DNA of 64,000 nt from Ralstonia sp. A12 (lineage in GTDB: Bacteria > Pseudomonadota > Gammaproteobacteria > Burkholderiales > Burkholderiaceae). Position numbers and translations under genes: made by a program. Within the stretch, counting starts at the first letter, position 1, and each line of letters begins with the position of its first letter. The notes below the pieces were generated by a model that made no database searches, had not been told where the DNA came from, and was given only the letters and a program-made list of their open reading frames with translations. Of this stretch, positions 50,575 through 59,504 are shown in pieces. Location of the stretch: positions 1-64,000 of the forward strand of contig NZ_JSZO01000004.1 of NCBI RefSeq assembly GCF_000801955.1, in the 5' to 3' direction.

Positions 50575-51360
50575 TTACGAGGCTGAAGAGTCATGTGCGG
50601 GGTCCGTTGTCGAGTGCTCAAGCGCCGACAGGTAGGCGACAAGCCCCACGACCACCGCCAGGAACAGCGCGTTGACGGCGCCCGTGCTCAGGCCCAGGCC
50701 GCCGTTGGCTTCCGGCTGGGCGAGCAGGTCGCGGCAGGCGGCGCCCAGCGGGCGCGTCATCACAAAGGCCCACCAGAACGTGGGCGCGATGCCCGCGCCA
50801 AAGCCGAAGCGTGCCATGGCCGCCGCCGCCACCAGCACACCAAAACCCAGTGCCGATTGCGCGTAGCCCAGGCGCAGGCTTTCAATCAGCCAGTCGCCGC
50901 ATGCGGTGCCCAGCGCAAAGGCCAGCAGCACCACCAGCCAGTAGAAGCGCTCACGCGCGGGGGTGTCGACGGCATCCAGGGCGAGCGTGCCCGCGCGGCG
51001 GTGCCAGAACGCCAGCGTCGCCAGCAGCGCCACAGACAACACCACTGTCGACACACTCGGTGGCAAGCCTGCGCGCGCCGTCAGCAGATCGACGGCGAGC
51101 GCGCCGAACACGCTCGCCAGCAGCACCGTGATCCAGTACAGCCACGGCAGGTAACGGTGCGCGCGAAGCTGCCCACTCAATGCCGCCGCAAACAGCGCGC
51201 CCATGACGACGGTCGTGCCGCCCAGCCCGAACTGCCAGCCGAGGTTGAGTGCACCGGCTGCAGCTGCGCCCACCGTGGTGGACATCATCTTGATGATCCA
51301 GAACAGCGCGGTGACTTCGGGCACCTTGTTGCGCCGGCCAGGGTGTGATGCGGCGTCCAT
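50575..51360 (-). CDS. COG4705 membrane protein, diverged copy
   Basis: The 261-residue paralogue of the adjacent gene has the same four-unit plan. In unit 1 the acidic motif is lost (FWIIKMMSTTVGAAAAGALN in place of GE-n-n-GD), while units 2-4 keep Asp (FGALAVDLL, LGTACGDWL, LGAACRDLL). The two proteins may form a heteromeric complex in which this subunit lost one site. First gene of the run into the two-component system. Confidence 0.8.
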   Translation of the reverse strand: MDAASHPGRRNKVPEVTALFWIIKMMSTTVGAAAAGALNLGWQFGLGGTTVVMGALFAAALSGQLRAHRYLPWLYWITVLLASVFGALAVDLLTARAGLPPSVSTVVLSVALLATLAFWHRRAGTLALDAVDTPARERFYWLVVLLAFALGTACGDWLIESLRLGYAQSALGFGVLVAAAAMARFGFGAGIAPTFWWAFVMTRPLGAACRDLLAQPEANGGLGLSTGAVNALFLAVVVGLVAYLSALEHSTTDPAHDSSAS

Positions 51361-51524
51361 ATGGAATACGGGGATGGGGGGATTCCACCGCAGTCTGCCT
51401 AGCCAGACTTAGATGCCCCATAGGCCGTTGCAAGCGTCAGTGCCACCGCGTCACAATCCGTCCGGCACAATACCGGCCGACTTGGCTGGCCCGTCTTCCT
51501 TTATTCCTTCAGAGAGGAGTTGCC

Positions 51525-52154
51525 ATGGTGACGCTGCTCTTGCATGCCCCCGCGCCCGACGAACACGCCGCGCAGACCCGCTTTGGCGGGCTCCCGCTGG
51601 TGCCGGCCGACGCGCCGTTCACGTGGCCCTGCTGCGCTACGTGTGAACAACCGATGCAGTTTCAGGGGCAGATCGGCGTGGAGGCCACGGCCGACCGCCC
51701 AGCCGGGTTGCTGTTGGTGTTCATGTGCCAGAACGACCCCGGCTGCTGTGACGAGTGGGATGCCAACGAAGGCGGCAACTTCGCCCTGTTCGTGCCGGCC
51801 GGGCCGCTCACCCTGGCTGAGCCGCCTGCAACCGGCCTGACCCTGCGCGAAACCACCAATGGTGCGCGCACGCAGGAGCAAGATGCGGAAGACTACGAAA
51901 CCGCCCGGCGCCAATGGTGTGAGCACACCGGCCAACCGGGCCGCCAGGTGCTGGGCCAACTGCACGGCGCACCGTCCTGGCTGCAAGCCGATGAGACCCC
52001 AGCCTGCCCAGCTTGCGGTGCCCCCATGCACTTGGCCGCGCAGCTAGAGGAAGGGCCCGACGCACACACGGCGATGAACTTTGGCGGCGGCTGTGCCTAC
52101 CTCTTCCAATGCGCGCACCACGCGGGGCAGGTGAAGTTTTTGTGGCAGTGCTGA
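51525..52154 (+). CDS. DUF1963/YwqG-like Cys-rich protein
   Basis: The 209-residue protein begins TRFGGLPLVPADAPFTWPCCATCEQPMQFQGQI, the pattern of the YwqG-like DUF1963 family. It has several Cys pairs (CCATC near 36-40, CQNDPGCCDEW near 77, CPACG near 168) that could bind zinc. GAGAGGAG precedes the ATG. No function is known for the family, and the neighbours give no hint. Confidence 0.65.
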   Translation: MVTLLLHAPAPDEHAAQTRFGGLPLVPADAPFTWPCCATCEQPMQFQGQIGVEATADRPAGLLLVFMCQNDPGCCDEWDANEGGNFALFVPAGPLTLAEPPATGLTLRETTNGARTQEQDAEDYETARRQWCEHTGQPGRQVLGQLHGAPSWLQADETPACPACGAPMHLAAQLEEGPDAHTAMNFGGGCAYLFQCAHHAGQVKFLWQC

Positions 52155-52171
52155 CGCGTTAGCGCAAGCGC

Positions 52172-52573
52172 CTACTGGGTCAGCCGGCGCAGCTTCCACT
52201 CTCCGCTGGGCTGCTTGCACAGCCAGGCCGTCCACTGCTCCTTGCTGGAGCCGCGCGTCAGTTCACTCTGCAGGCGGCGGCACGATTGGCCGGCATCGGT
52301 CTTGCTCTCCAGCGGCGTGATGGTGGCTTCGATGGCGGGTTGCCTGCCCTTGGCGGGCCACGTCCATTGCGCGGGCGTGTTGTCAGCGGTGTTGGCCAGC
52401 GCACTGCCGATGGCCTTGGTGAACGACCTCACCTCCGTCTCGCTCATCGACCCGATGATGGTGCTGGCCAGCACGTTGCGGAAATACGCGAATGACGGTG
52501 TGGTGGCGGCGAGCAGCGCTGCACCCGCGAGGGCAAGTGCAAGACGGCGGGAAGGAAACGGGCGACGGGGCAT
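52172..52573 (-). CDS. RT0821/Lpp0805-like exported protein
   Basis: The 133-residue protein has a Sec signal (cleavage near PSFA-Y, about residue 29) and a C-terminal domain resembling the 17-kDa surface antigen-like family (SALANTADNTPAQWTWP, CRRLQSEL, WTAWLCKQPSGEWKL). The two cysteines may form a disulfide. It stands alone, convergent with the DUF1963 gene. Confidence 0.6.
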   Translation of the reverse strand: MPRRPFPSRRLALALAGAALLAATTPSFAYFRNVLASTIIGSMSETEVRSFTKAIGSALANTADNTPAQWTWPAKGRQPAIEATITPLESKTDAGQSCRRLQSELTRGSSKEQWTAWLCKQPSGEWKLRRLTQ

Positions 52574-52658
52574 GGCGCGTCCTCAGGATGTGACGAAAGG
52601 GTGCCTTCATCCTAGACCATGCCGCATCGGTCAGTGGTGGCCGCCGCCAGTCAATCCT

Positions 52659-53978
52659 TCAGCCGCCCAGCTTGTCCAGCAGGCTGTACCACGCCACGCC
52701 CGCCGCAATGTAGAAGCGCTGCAGCCCGTGCAATGGGATCGAGGTGATGGGCGACACGGGATACGGAAACACCTCTTTGCTGCCTGTCAGCCGTGCGGCG
52801 ATGTGCTGGCCCAGGCTGGTGCACAGCGCAATGCCGCGCCCGTTGCAGCCAAGCGCCATCGTCACGCCCGGTGCGGGTTCGTGGATGTGCGGCATGAAGT
52901 CTCGCGTGATGGCGATGCGGCCTGCCCAGCGGTACTCGTACTCCAGCGGCCCGAACTGCGGAAACAGCAGCTCCAGTGAGCGTTCGAGGTGTGCAAAATC
53001 CTGCGCGCCACGCGGCTCGGTGAAGAAGCCGCGCCCACCCATGAGCAGGCGCCCAGCCGCATCTTTGCGGAAATACAGCAGCAGCCGTTGCGAGGTGGAG
53101 GCTGTCTCGCCGCGCGCCAGAATGGCTTGCGCATCCGCCGTTTTGAGCGGCTTGGTCGCGACGATGAAGCTGTTGGCGGACAGCACTGTCTGTGCCAGTC
53201 CGGGCCACAGCGGGCCGGTGTAACCGTTGGTGCCGATCACCACGCGCTGCGCGCGCACCAGGGCGCCTGTGCTGGTGGTGGCGATCCACTGCGTGCCCTG
53301 TCGCTCCAGCGCGGTAACGGCGGTGTGCCCGTGCACGGCCGCGCCCGCTTGCTGGGCGGCGTGCACCAGACCGCGCGCATACGCCATCGGCTGGATCGCG
53401 CCTGCACGGCCGTCGAGCCATGCGCCCGCAAACGCTTCGGTGCCGACACGTTTTGCGACAGTGGCGCGGTCCAGCACCTCCACCGGCACACCGCGCTTTT
53501 CCCATTGCCGTGCACGCGCATGCAGCGCCGGCACGGCCTTGTCCGAATAGGAGAGCTGCAGCCACCCCGCGCGCACCGGCTGGCAATCGATGCGGTGCCG
53601 CTTGATCAGGTCGAACACCAGATCGGCCGAGCGCGAGACGGTATCGATCAACACCTCCGCACGTGCGGCACCAAACAAGCTCACCAGTTCATCCGGGTCG
53701 TGCTTGAGCGTCGGGTTGACCTGCCCGCCGTTGCGCCCGGAAGCACCCCAGCCGGGGTCGTTGGCGTCCAGCACGGTGACGTTGGTGCCGCGCTCGGCCA
53801 GATGCAGTGCGGTCGAGAGCCCGGTATAGCCACCACCGATGACGAGCACATCCGTCGTGATCGATTCCATCAACGGTGGCGTGGGCGGCGCGGCCGGTGC
53901 CGTGGCCGCCCACAGCGATGGCGGCAGTGGCTCGCCGCCGAACGTGGCTGAAGCGATGTCGAGTTGCGGCTGCGTCAT
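52659..53978 (-). CDS. FAD-dependent amine oxidoreductase (PuuB/DadA-like)
   Basis: The 439-residue flavoenzyme has the dinucleotide motif [22 protein letters not shown] (about 40-61), the [19 protein letters not shown] block of gamma-glutamylputrescine oxidase-like enzymes, and a C-terminal [10 protein letters not shown] motif. It probably oxidises an amine or secondary amino acid. Its ATG overlaps the ABC ATPase stop as ATGA, so it ends an operon with ATP-binding, permease and binding-protein genes. The transporter therefore probably imports its substrate. Confidence 0.86.
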   Translation of the reverse strand: MTQPQLDIASATFGGEPLPPSLWAATAPAAPPTPPLMESITTDVLVIGGGYTGLSTALHLAERGTNVTVLDANDPGWGASGRNGGQVNPTLKHDPDELVSLFGAARAEVLIDTVSRSADLVFDLIKRHRIDCQPVRAGWLQLSYSDKAVPALHARARQWEKRGVPVEVLDRATVAKRVGTEAFAGAWLDGRAGAIQPMAYARGLVHAAQQAGAAVHGHTAVTALERQGTQWIATTSTGALVRAQRVVIGTNGYTGPLWPGLAQTVLSANSFIVATKPLKTADAQAILARGETASTSQRLLLYFRKDAAGRLLMGGRGFFTEPRGAQDFAHLERSLELLFPQFGPLEYEYRWAGRIAITRDFMPHIHEPAPGVTMALGCNGRGIALCTSLGQHIAARLTGSKEVFPYPVSPITSIPLHGLQRFYIAAGVAWYSLLDKLGG

Positions 53979-54736
53979 GGCACGAGGTCTCCGGTGGGCA
54001 CATCCGCGGGTTTGTGCAGCACGCGGCGCAGAAAGTCTTGCGTGCGTGGCTGACGCGGCGCGCCCAGCACCTGCGCAGATGGCCCTTCCTCGACGATGGT
54101 GCCGCTGTGCAGGAAGCACACGCGGTCAGCCACCTCACGCGCAAAGCCCATCTCGTGCGTGACGACAATCATCGTCATGCCTTCGCGGGCGAGTGCGCGC
54201 ATCACCTCCAGCACGTCGCCGACGAGTTCGGGGTCGAGCGCAGACGTGGGCTCGTCGAACAGCATCGCCTCGGGCTCCATCGCCAGCGCGCGGGCAATCG
54301 CCACGCGCTGCTGCTGCCCACCGGATAGCTGGTTTGGAAACGCCTGCGCCTTGGCGGCCAAGCCCACCTTGTCCAGCAACGCCATCGCCTTCGCACGCGC
54401 GGCTTCGGGGCGTTCACCCTTCACGTAGACCGGGCCTTCCATCACGTTTTCCAGCACGCTGCGGTGCGGGAACAGGTTGAAACGCTGGAACACCATGCCC
54501 ATGCGGCTGCGCAGCGTGTGGATGGTCTTGCTGTTGCGGTCAACGCGTTCACCAAAGGCACGGATGTCACCGCCGTCGTACGACTCCAGGCCGTTGATGC
54601 AGCGCAGGACAGTCGACTTGCCCGAGCCCGACGGGCCGATCAGGCAGACGACCTCGCCCTTGTCCACATGCAGGCTCACGCCGCGCAGCACGTGGTGGTC
54701 CCCAAAGTGTTTCTGCAGATCGCGGATCTCGATCAT
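53975..54736 (-). CDS. Polar amino acid ABC transporter ATP-binding protein
   Basis: The 253-residue ATPase has Walker [10 protein letters not shown], signature [16 protein letters not shown], Walker [14 protein letters not shown] and the H-loop [15 protein letters not shown]. It is of the HisP/GlnQ type. Its ATG overlaps the permease stop (ATGA), and its stop overlaps the oxidoreductase start. Confidence 0.93.
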   Translation of the reverse strand: MIEIRDLQKHFGDHHVLRGVSLHVDKGEVVCLIGPSGSGKSTVLRCINGLESYDGGDIRAFGERVDRNSKTIHTLRSRMGMVFQRFNLFPHRSVLENVMEGPVYVKGERPEAARAKAMALLDKVGLAAKAQAFPNQLSGGQQQRVAIARALAMEPEAMLFDEPTSALDPELVGDVLEVMRALAREGMTMIVVTHEMGFAREVADRVCFLHSGTIVEEGPSAQVLGAPRQPRTQDFLRRVLHKPADVPTGDLVP

Positions 54737-55404
54737 CGCTTGGCCCTCCCAGCGCCTAGGCGGTGCTCAAGCCGGCGCAGGCAGTACACCAGCGGTAGGC
54801 TCATTAGCAGATACAGCAGCGCCACCAGCGTGTAGACCGTCATGTTCTGGAACGTGGACGAGGCAATGAGCTGCCCCGCACGCGTCATCTCCGCCACCGT
54901 GATGGTGGACACCAGCGACGAATCCTTGAGCATCATCACCAGCGTGTTGCCGTACGGCGGCAGCGCAATGCGAAACGCCTGCGGCAGGATCACGCGCCGC
55001 ATGATGAGCGCACCGCGCATACCCATCGCCTCGGCGGCTTCACGCTGGCCCGGGTCCACTGCTTCGATGCCGGCGCGGAAGTTCTCGGCCTGGTAGGCGG
55101 AATACGCAATGCCCAGCCCGATCACGCCTGCCTGAAACGCGGTGAGCTGAATGCCGATGTCCGGCAGCACGAAGTAGATGTAGAAGAGCTGCACGATGAT
55201 CGGCAGCCCGCGAATGATGTTGACGATGGTCGCACCGGCCGTGGACACAGCCTTGATGGGCGACAACCGCATCAGCGCCAGGGCCAGCCCGATCACGCTG
55301 CTGAGCAGGAACGACAGCACGGTCACCTCCACCGTGACTACCGCCCCCTTCAGCAGGATCGGCAGGAACTCCTGCGCGTGTTCAATGAACGTTGCAACAC
55401 TCAT
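54733..55404 (-). CDS. Polar amino acid ABC transporter permease
   Basis: The 223-residue inner-membrane permease of the HisMQ/GlnP type has about five helices and the EAA-like loop [32 protein letters not shown]. It is a single permease gene, so it presumably forms a homodimer. It overlaps the ATPase gene by four bases. Confidence 0.92.
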   Translation of the reverse strand: MSVATFIEHAQEFLPILLKGAVVTVEVTVLSFLLSSVIGLALALMRLSPIKAVSTAGATIVNIIRGLPIIVQLFYIYFVLPDIGIQLTAFQAGVIGLGIAYSAYQAENFRAGIEAVDPGQREAAEAMGMRGALIMRRVILPQAFRIALPPYGNTLVMMLKDSSLVSTITVAEMTRAGQLIASSTFQNMTVYTLVALLYLLMSLPLVYCLRRLEHRLGAGRAKR

Positions 55405-55424
55405 GGCGCATCACCCGTGCGGAC

Positions 55425-56192
55425 TCAGATGCCCCACTTCTTCACGATGGCGTCCAGCGTGCCGTCCGCCTTGATCTTGGCGATGGCCTTGTTGATGCGG
55501 TTGAGCGTTTCGGTATCGCCCTTGCGCACCACCAGGCACACGTCGCCCACGTTGGCAGGTTTGTAGTTGGGCGCGAGTTTCACGCCCTCAAAGGTCTTCT
55601 GGCGGATCTGGTACGCGATGATGGGTTGGTCGCCCAGACCGGCCTTGATGCGGCCCAGTGCCAGGTCGCGTGTCATGTCGGCCACCGAGTCGTAGCTGCG
55701 CACCTCTTTGAAGATGCCCTTCTTGTTGAGCATGTCGAGGAACACCGTGCCCACCTGTGCGCCCACCACCTCGCCCTTCAGGTCATCGAGCGTGGCGTAG
55801 GTCTTGGCGTCGTCGGCCTTGACGATCAGGCCTTCACCGTACGAGTACACCGGGTCGGAAAAGTCCACCACCTGCGCGCGCGCCGGCGTCTTCAGCATCG
55901 CTGCCGAGATGATGTCGATCTTGCTCGACGTGAGCGACGGAATGAGCGCCGAGAACACCGTCTGCTGCACGTTCACGTTGAAGCCGCCCGCCTTGCCCAC
56001 CGCCGTGACGGTGTCGACCATCATCCCCTGGATGGAGTTGGTCTTCACGTCGAGGAAGGTGAACGGCACGCCGGTGGCCGTCGCACCCACGTTGTAGGTG
56101 GGCGTGCTTCCCCCCTGCGCCCAAGCGAATGAAGCGGTGCCGAGCATGCACAAGGCCAGTGCAGCGCGACGGAAGGTGGTGACAACAGACAT
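55425..56192 (-). CDS. Polar amino acid ABC transporter substrate-binding protein
   Basis: The 255-residue periplasmic binding protein of family 3 has a Sec signal to about residue 25 (SFAWA-Q) and the blocks YNVGATATGVPFTFLD, DIISAAMLKTPARAQVVDFSDPVY and GRIKAGLGDQPIIAYQI. The ATG at 56192 has GGAGG upstream. First gene of the transporter-oxidoreductase operon, divergent from an IclR regulator. The usual Arg in the ligand site region (here KTPARAQ) supports an alpha-amino acid or opine-like ligand. Confidence 0.9.
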   Translation of the reverse strand: MSVVTTFRRAALALCMLGTASFAWAQGGSTPTYNVGATATGVPFTFLDVKTNSIQGMMVDTVTAVGKAGGFNVNVQQTVFSALIPSLTSSKIDIISAAMLKTPARAQVVDFSDPVYSYGEGLIVKADDAKTYATLDDLKGEVVGAQVGTVFLDMLNKKGIFKEVRSYDSVADMTRDLALGRIKAGLGDQPIIAYQIRQKTFEGVKLAPNYKPANVGDVCLVVRKGDTETLNRINKAIAKIKADGTLDAIVKKWGI

Positions 56193-56278
56193 GGCAATCC
56201 TCCAGGCAACGGAAAAAGACGCACCCCGAACGCGCATGCACGGGGACTGGCTCAACGTGATGCAATGCTTGTGCCAAT

Positions 56279-56295
56279 ATTCGAACGTATCGAAT
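56279..56295. promoter_or_regulatory. IclR-type operator 1 (transporter/iclR divergent promoter)
   Basis: ATTCGA and TCGAAT form a perfect inverted repeat with a five-base spacer (56279-56284 and 56290-56295). Confidence 0.6.
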
Positions 56296-56333
56296 CGATG
56301 GTTAACTATGGAAAACCACTAATCGACGCATGT

Positions 56334-56350
56334 GAATCGATATGCGATTC
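56334..56350. promoter_or_regulatory. IclR-type operator 2 (transporter/iclR divergent promoter)
   Basis: GAATCG (56334-56339) and CGATTC (56345-56350) form a perfect inverted repeat, again with a five-base spacer. It has the same 6-5-6 geometry as the site 55 bases to the left and lies 36 bases before the iclR start. Confidence 0.6.
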
Positions 56351-56386
56351 TTTGAGCGTTGATTTGCCACTAGATCGCCACTTGTC

Positions 56387-57184
56387 ATGACTGACGCCGC
56401 TGATTCCACCGACGCTCCCGATCTGCTGTTCAACCAGTCGCTGGAGAAAGGGCTGGCCGTGCTGGGCGCCTTCAACGCGCAGCGCCGCACCATGACGATT
56501 GCCGAGGTGGCCGCCGCTGCGGGTATCAACAAAAGCTCGGCGCAGCGCATGGTCTACACGCTCGAACAGCTCGGCTACCTGCGCAAGCACCCGCAAACGC
56601 GGCGCTACCAGCTCACCCCCGCGGTCATGAAGATCGGCTTCAACTACCTGGCCGCCGACACGCTCATCGACGTGGCCAATCCGTTCCTGGCCGAACTCAC
56701 CAAGATGACCACCGAAACCTCGTGCCTGACCGAGCCCGATCAGGACGAGATGGTGTATGTGGCCCGCTTTGTGAGCGCGCATTTCGTGCCCGTACACATG
56801 CCCATCGGCAGCCGTATCCCGATGTACTGCACGGCATCGGGCCGTGCTTACCTGAGCGCGTTGCCGATGCCCGAAGCGCAGGCCATCGTTGAGGCCTCGC
56901 AGCGTGTTGAGCACACCATGCACACCCGCACCGATGTGGCCGACATCATGGAAACGCTGCGCCAAGCGCGCCAGCGCGGCTACGCCGTCAACTGCGAAGA
57001 GCTGTTCCTCGGCGACATGACCATCGCCGCGCCCATCGTCAGCAGCAACGGGCGCGCGCTCGGGGCGATTCACCTCGTCGCCCCCACCGGGCGATGGACC
57101 GCGGAAGAGATGGAGACCAAGCTCGGCCCCGCGCTGCTGCAATGTGCGCGGGCGATCAGTACCTCGGTGCGGGCGTTGGGGTGA
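56387..57184 (+). CDS. IclR-family regulator of the amino acid ABC operon
   Basis: The 265-residue regulator has a winged helix (about 18-80: NQSLEKGLAVLGAFNAQRRTMTIAEVAAAAGINKSSAQRMVYTLEQLGY) and an effector domain with the GSRIPMYCTASGRAYLS block. It is divergent from the ABC transporter-oxidoreductase operon, with two matching palindromes between them. It probably responds to the transported compound. Confidence 0.9.
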   Translation: MTDAADSTDAPDLLFNQSLEKGLAVLGAFNAQRRTMTIAEVAAAAGINKSSAQRMVYTLEQLGYLRKHPQTRRYQLTPAVMKIGFNYLAADTLIDVANPFLAELTKMTTETSCLTEPDQDEMVYVARFVSAHFVPVHMPIGSRIPMYCTASGRAYLSALPMPEAQAIVEASQRVEHTMHTRTDVADIMETLRQARQRGYAVNCEELFLGDMTIAAPIVSSNGRALGAIHLVAPTGRWTAEEMETKLGPALLQCARAISTSVRALG

Positions 57185-57251
57185 GGCGGGCTCTGCGCCC
57201 GCGCGTAAAGCCCGGCACAATGCAGGCACCCTCGCCTCTCCACATACCAAG

Positions 57252-57692
57252 ATGACGACCCCGTCGATCCACGACTTCCCCCTGCACGCCACCGACAAGC
57301 TCCGCTACGGCGACACCGACCGCCAGGGCCACATCAACAACGCCGTCTTCGCCACCTACCTGGAAACCGGCCGCGTGGAGATGCTCTTCAACCCCGACAA
57401 CCCCCTGGCCGCACCCGGCTGCGAGTTCGTCATCGCGCAGTTGGTGCTCGACTTCCGCAACGAAATCCTCTGGCCCGGTTCAGTGCAGATCGGCACGCGC
57501 GTCGCGCACATCGGGCGCAGCTCGGTCAAGCTCGAACAGGCCATCTTCCAGAATGGCCGCTGCGCTGCCACCTCCCAGTCGGTGATCGTGCAGATTGACG
57601 TCGCCACGCGCCAATCGGCCGCGATTACTGATAGCGCCCGGGCGCGGCTGACTGCGCTCGTTGTCACCCCCGCTGGTGCAGAAACCGAGTAA
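57252..57692 (+). CDS. 4-hydroxybenzoyl-CoA thioesterase-family (YbgC-like) protein
   Basis: The 146-residue hotdog protein has the active-site segment LRYGDTDRQGHINNAVFATYLETGR, the Asp-containing signature of YbgC/4HBT thioesterases. It stands alone 67 bases after the IclR gene. The substrate acyl-CoA is unknown. Confidence 0.85.
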   Translation: MTTPSIHDFPLHATDKLRYGDTDRQGHINNAVFATYLETGRVEMLFNPDNPLAAPGCEFVIAQLVLDFRNEILWPGSVQIGTRVAHIGRSSVKLEQAIFQNGRCAATSQSVIVQIDVATRQSAAITDSARARLTALVVTPAGAETE

Positions 57693-57821
57693 GCGAACGG
57701 GCATTGCGCGTGATGCGCGGTCGACGCAAACGCAACCGCGCGGATATTTTTAACTTTGTTTGCGCTCCGGCCCTTGCTTGGTGGGAAGATGGCTCTCCCG
57801 TTCGACCAGAAGGAGGTGACC

Positions 57822-58043
57822 ATGGGACTGTTGGATGAAGTAGGCAAGATCGCCGGCGCCGTCGCCGCCGTTGAAGCCACCGAGAAAGTCGATCCGGATG
57901 CCGGCCTGCTGACCAAGGCTGTCGCTGCTGTTGCCGGTTTCAAGGGCGCAGGCGCGCTGGAAGAGATGGTGGAGAAGAAAGACGAAGCCAAGGCCGAAGG
58001 CGAGCAAGCTGCGCCGGAAGATGGGGCTGCACCGCAGGCTTGA
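57822..58043 (+). CDS. Small Ala/Glu-rich protein of unknown function
   Basis: The 73-residue acidic protein has a helix-forming N-terminus (LLDEVGKIAGAVAAVEATEKVD) and a low-complexity Lys/Glu/Ala tail. Its ribosome site AAGGAGGTGA is essentially a perfect complement of 16S rRNA, and a strong terminator follows the stop. It is therefore a real monocistronic and probably abundant gene. No family recognised; no signal peptide, cysteine or membrane segment. Confidence 0.75.
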   Translation: MGLLDEVGKIAGAVAAVEATEKVDPDAGLLTKAVAAVAGFKGAGALEEMVEKKDEAKAEGEQAAPEDGAAPQA

Positions 58044-58073
58044 TTGGCTTGCAGGCTCGAAAGGATTTGGGGG

Positions 58074-58098
58074 ACCCCGCCGGTTGGCGGGGTTTTTG
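58074..58098 (+). terminator. Terminator of the small protein gene
   Basis: CCCCGCC (58075-58081) and GGCGGGG (58086-58092) with loop GGTT, followed by TTTTTG and more T. Confidence 0.85.
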
Positions 58099-58221
58099 TT
58101 TGCGTGGGGCGTTATCAGGAGAGCACTGCAAGCCCGTACTTCGGCATAAGCTGCATCAGGTGCGTTGCGATACCACTCGGCTTCTTGTCACCCTGCATTT
58201 CAGGTCCGTTTGGAAGTGAGC

Positions 58222-58851
58222 CTATGGCCGATTGTCTGGTGCGCACAGATTCATCGATTTCAAAGGGATGGCGCCGAAGACGTTTTCTTGTGGAATGAGG
58301 GAGAAGTTTTTCCAATCTGACTCGCGCACGAAGACAACACCAATCTTGCAAAGCATCTGCACTTGCCTTGGGCGCTTTTCGCACGATGCACCGCCAATTG
58401 CGCAGCGTTGCCACTGAGGGATCATGCTTGCAGCACTGGATTGTCCCGCTTCAGGAGCGGCGTATGCTTGAACGTCACGGATTGCAATCGCCATGTACAT
58501 AAAATCCAGATCGGGCTGAATGGGCCGCGCTTTTTCCGCCGCGACGTAGTGCGCACGCAGTTGAAAAACGTAATGACAGGTCGCAGCAAGAATGAACCCG
58601 ATCATCAACGCTGCTGACACGACAACTACGCGACGCGCTGTCAGCTTTTCCCCGCGCGTAAGCAGGGCGCCCAGAATCGGAAACATGAGTACGGTTGCGA
58701 GTCCAGTGAGCAGGGCCGCCTCCAACTCTGGGCTCGCGCAGTCCAATCCGCACCCCGGGTTATGGTCGAACACGGTCATGATGCGCACGACCACCATGGC
58801 GGTCACGAGCCCCGCGAAAACGAACCCAGAAAATGCGGCTAGCCGACTCAC
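58222..58851 (-). CDS. Putative Tae4 immunity protein (three-helix membrane protein)
   Basis: The 209-residue protein starts with GTG (58849-58851), which overlaps the tae4 stop (GTGA), so it is translated in step with the effector. Three membrane helices (about 7-26, 44-64, 74-95) are followed by a soluble domain of about 110 residues with Cys at several positions (QRCAIGGASCEKR, MLCKIGVVF, MNLCAPD). The domain probably faces the periplasm, where Tae4 acts. It does not look like the small soluble Tai4 proteins known as Tae4 immunities. The immunity role is inferred from position and coupling only. Base composition here is visibly lower in G+C than in the flanks. Confidence 0.6.
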   Translation of the reverse strand: MSRLAAFSGFVFAGLVTAMVVVRIMTVFDHNPGCGLDCASPELEAALLTGLATVLMFPILGALLTRGEKLTARRVVVVSAALMIGFILAATCHYVFQLRAHYVAAEKARPIQPDLDFMYMAIAIRDVQAYAAPEAGQSSAASMIPQWQRCAIGGASCEKRPRQVQMLCKIGVVFVRESDWKNFSLIPQENVFGAIPLKSMNLCAPDNRP

Positions 58852-59504
58852 TTGACCTCCCAGAAAAGAATTTTTCTCGAATTACGCAGATCGGAGAAAC
58901 CTAAGGACGTCCCCGGAAACAGTGAGTTCATTCCGAACATTCTGCCAACCGTTGCAATCGACCCTAGGGGGCCGCTGATCGTCAGGCGGGAGCCATTCCA
59001 TAAATCAATATGCCCGCCGCTTGCGCTACCCGCGGAATCACTATCGCGCGCCCAGTAGCTGTCAAACATGATGATGCCGGTTCGCCCCTTCACCTTTGAC
59101 TCCCAGTCCGGCCCGGTAATGTCCTCAGTTTTGCCAAGCCCACAGAACGGCTGCTTGCTCAACCAAGACCCCATCTGATCTGCGAGGACAGCCGTGTATT
59201 TTCCACTCATGAGGATGCGCCCGAACTGGCTACCAAGTTTGACCGTGACATTGGCCGGTATGAACGACTTCATCTCGATGCCGGTTCTGTGCAACGTCAC
59301 GCTCATCCGAATTGCGCACTGGTTCCCAAAGCCGGGTGGCACCTTCCCGGTCTTGGTATCCCGATAGGGATTGCCGGTCTCATAATTTGCCCATAACTCG
59401 GCGAAAGTGACTGCAGGCACGTCGACCCTGCACACTGACCCTGGCGTTGTGTTGGTTTTGACCTGCGCTTTCTGTTTAAGCGGTTTGCGCTGCGCAGCTG
59501 TCAT
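58848..59504 (-). CDS. tae4: Type VI secretion amidase effector Tae4
   Basis: The 218-residue antibacterial effector cuts the peptidoglycan peptide crosslink in the target's periplasm. The NlpC/P60-like Tae4 signature is unmistakable: TFAELWANYETGNPYRD, then GFGNQCAIRMSVTLHRTG with nucleophile Cys63, and GGHIDLWNG with catalytic His165 and Asp167. No signal peptide is present, consistent with T6SS delivery. Its ATG overlaps the stop of the PAAR gene (ATGA) and its stop overlaps the start of the putative immunity gene. The T6SS apparatus genes are not in the window, so this is an orphan effector cassette. Confidence 0.92.
   Translation of the reverse strand: MTAAQRKPLKQKAQVKTNTTPGSVCRVDVPAVTFAELWANYETGNPYRDTKTGKVPPGFGNQCAIRMSVTLHRTGIEMKSFIPANVTVKLGSQFGRILMSGKYTAVLADQMGSWLSKQPFCGLGKTEDITGPDWESKVKGRTGIIMFDSYWARDSDSAGSASGGHIDLWNGSRLTISGPLGSIATVGRMFGMNSLFPGTSLGFSDLRNSRKILFWEVK

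Noticed and set aside
58115-58414. 99-codon antisense-frame ORF overlapping the end of the putative immunity gene
   Set aside because: Same strand, different frame from the coupled operon gene; no ribosome site, and its product looks like out-of-frame translation.
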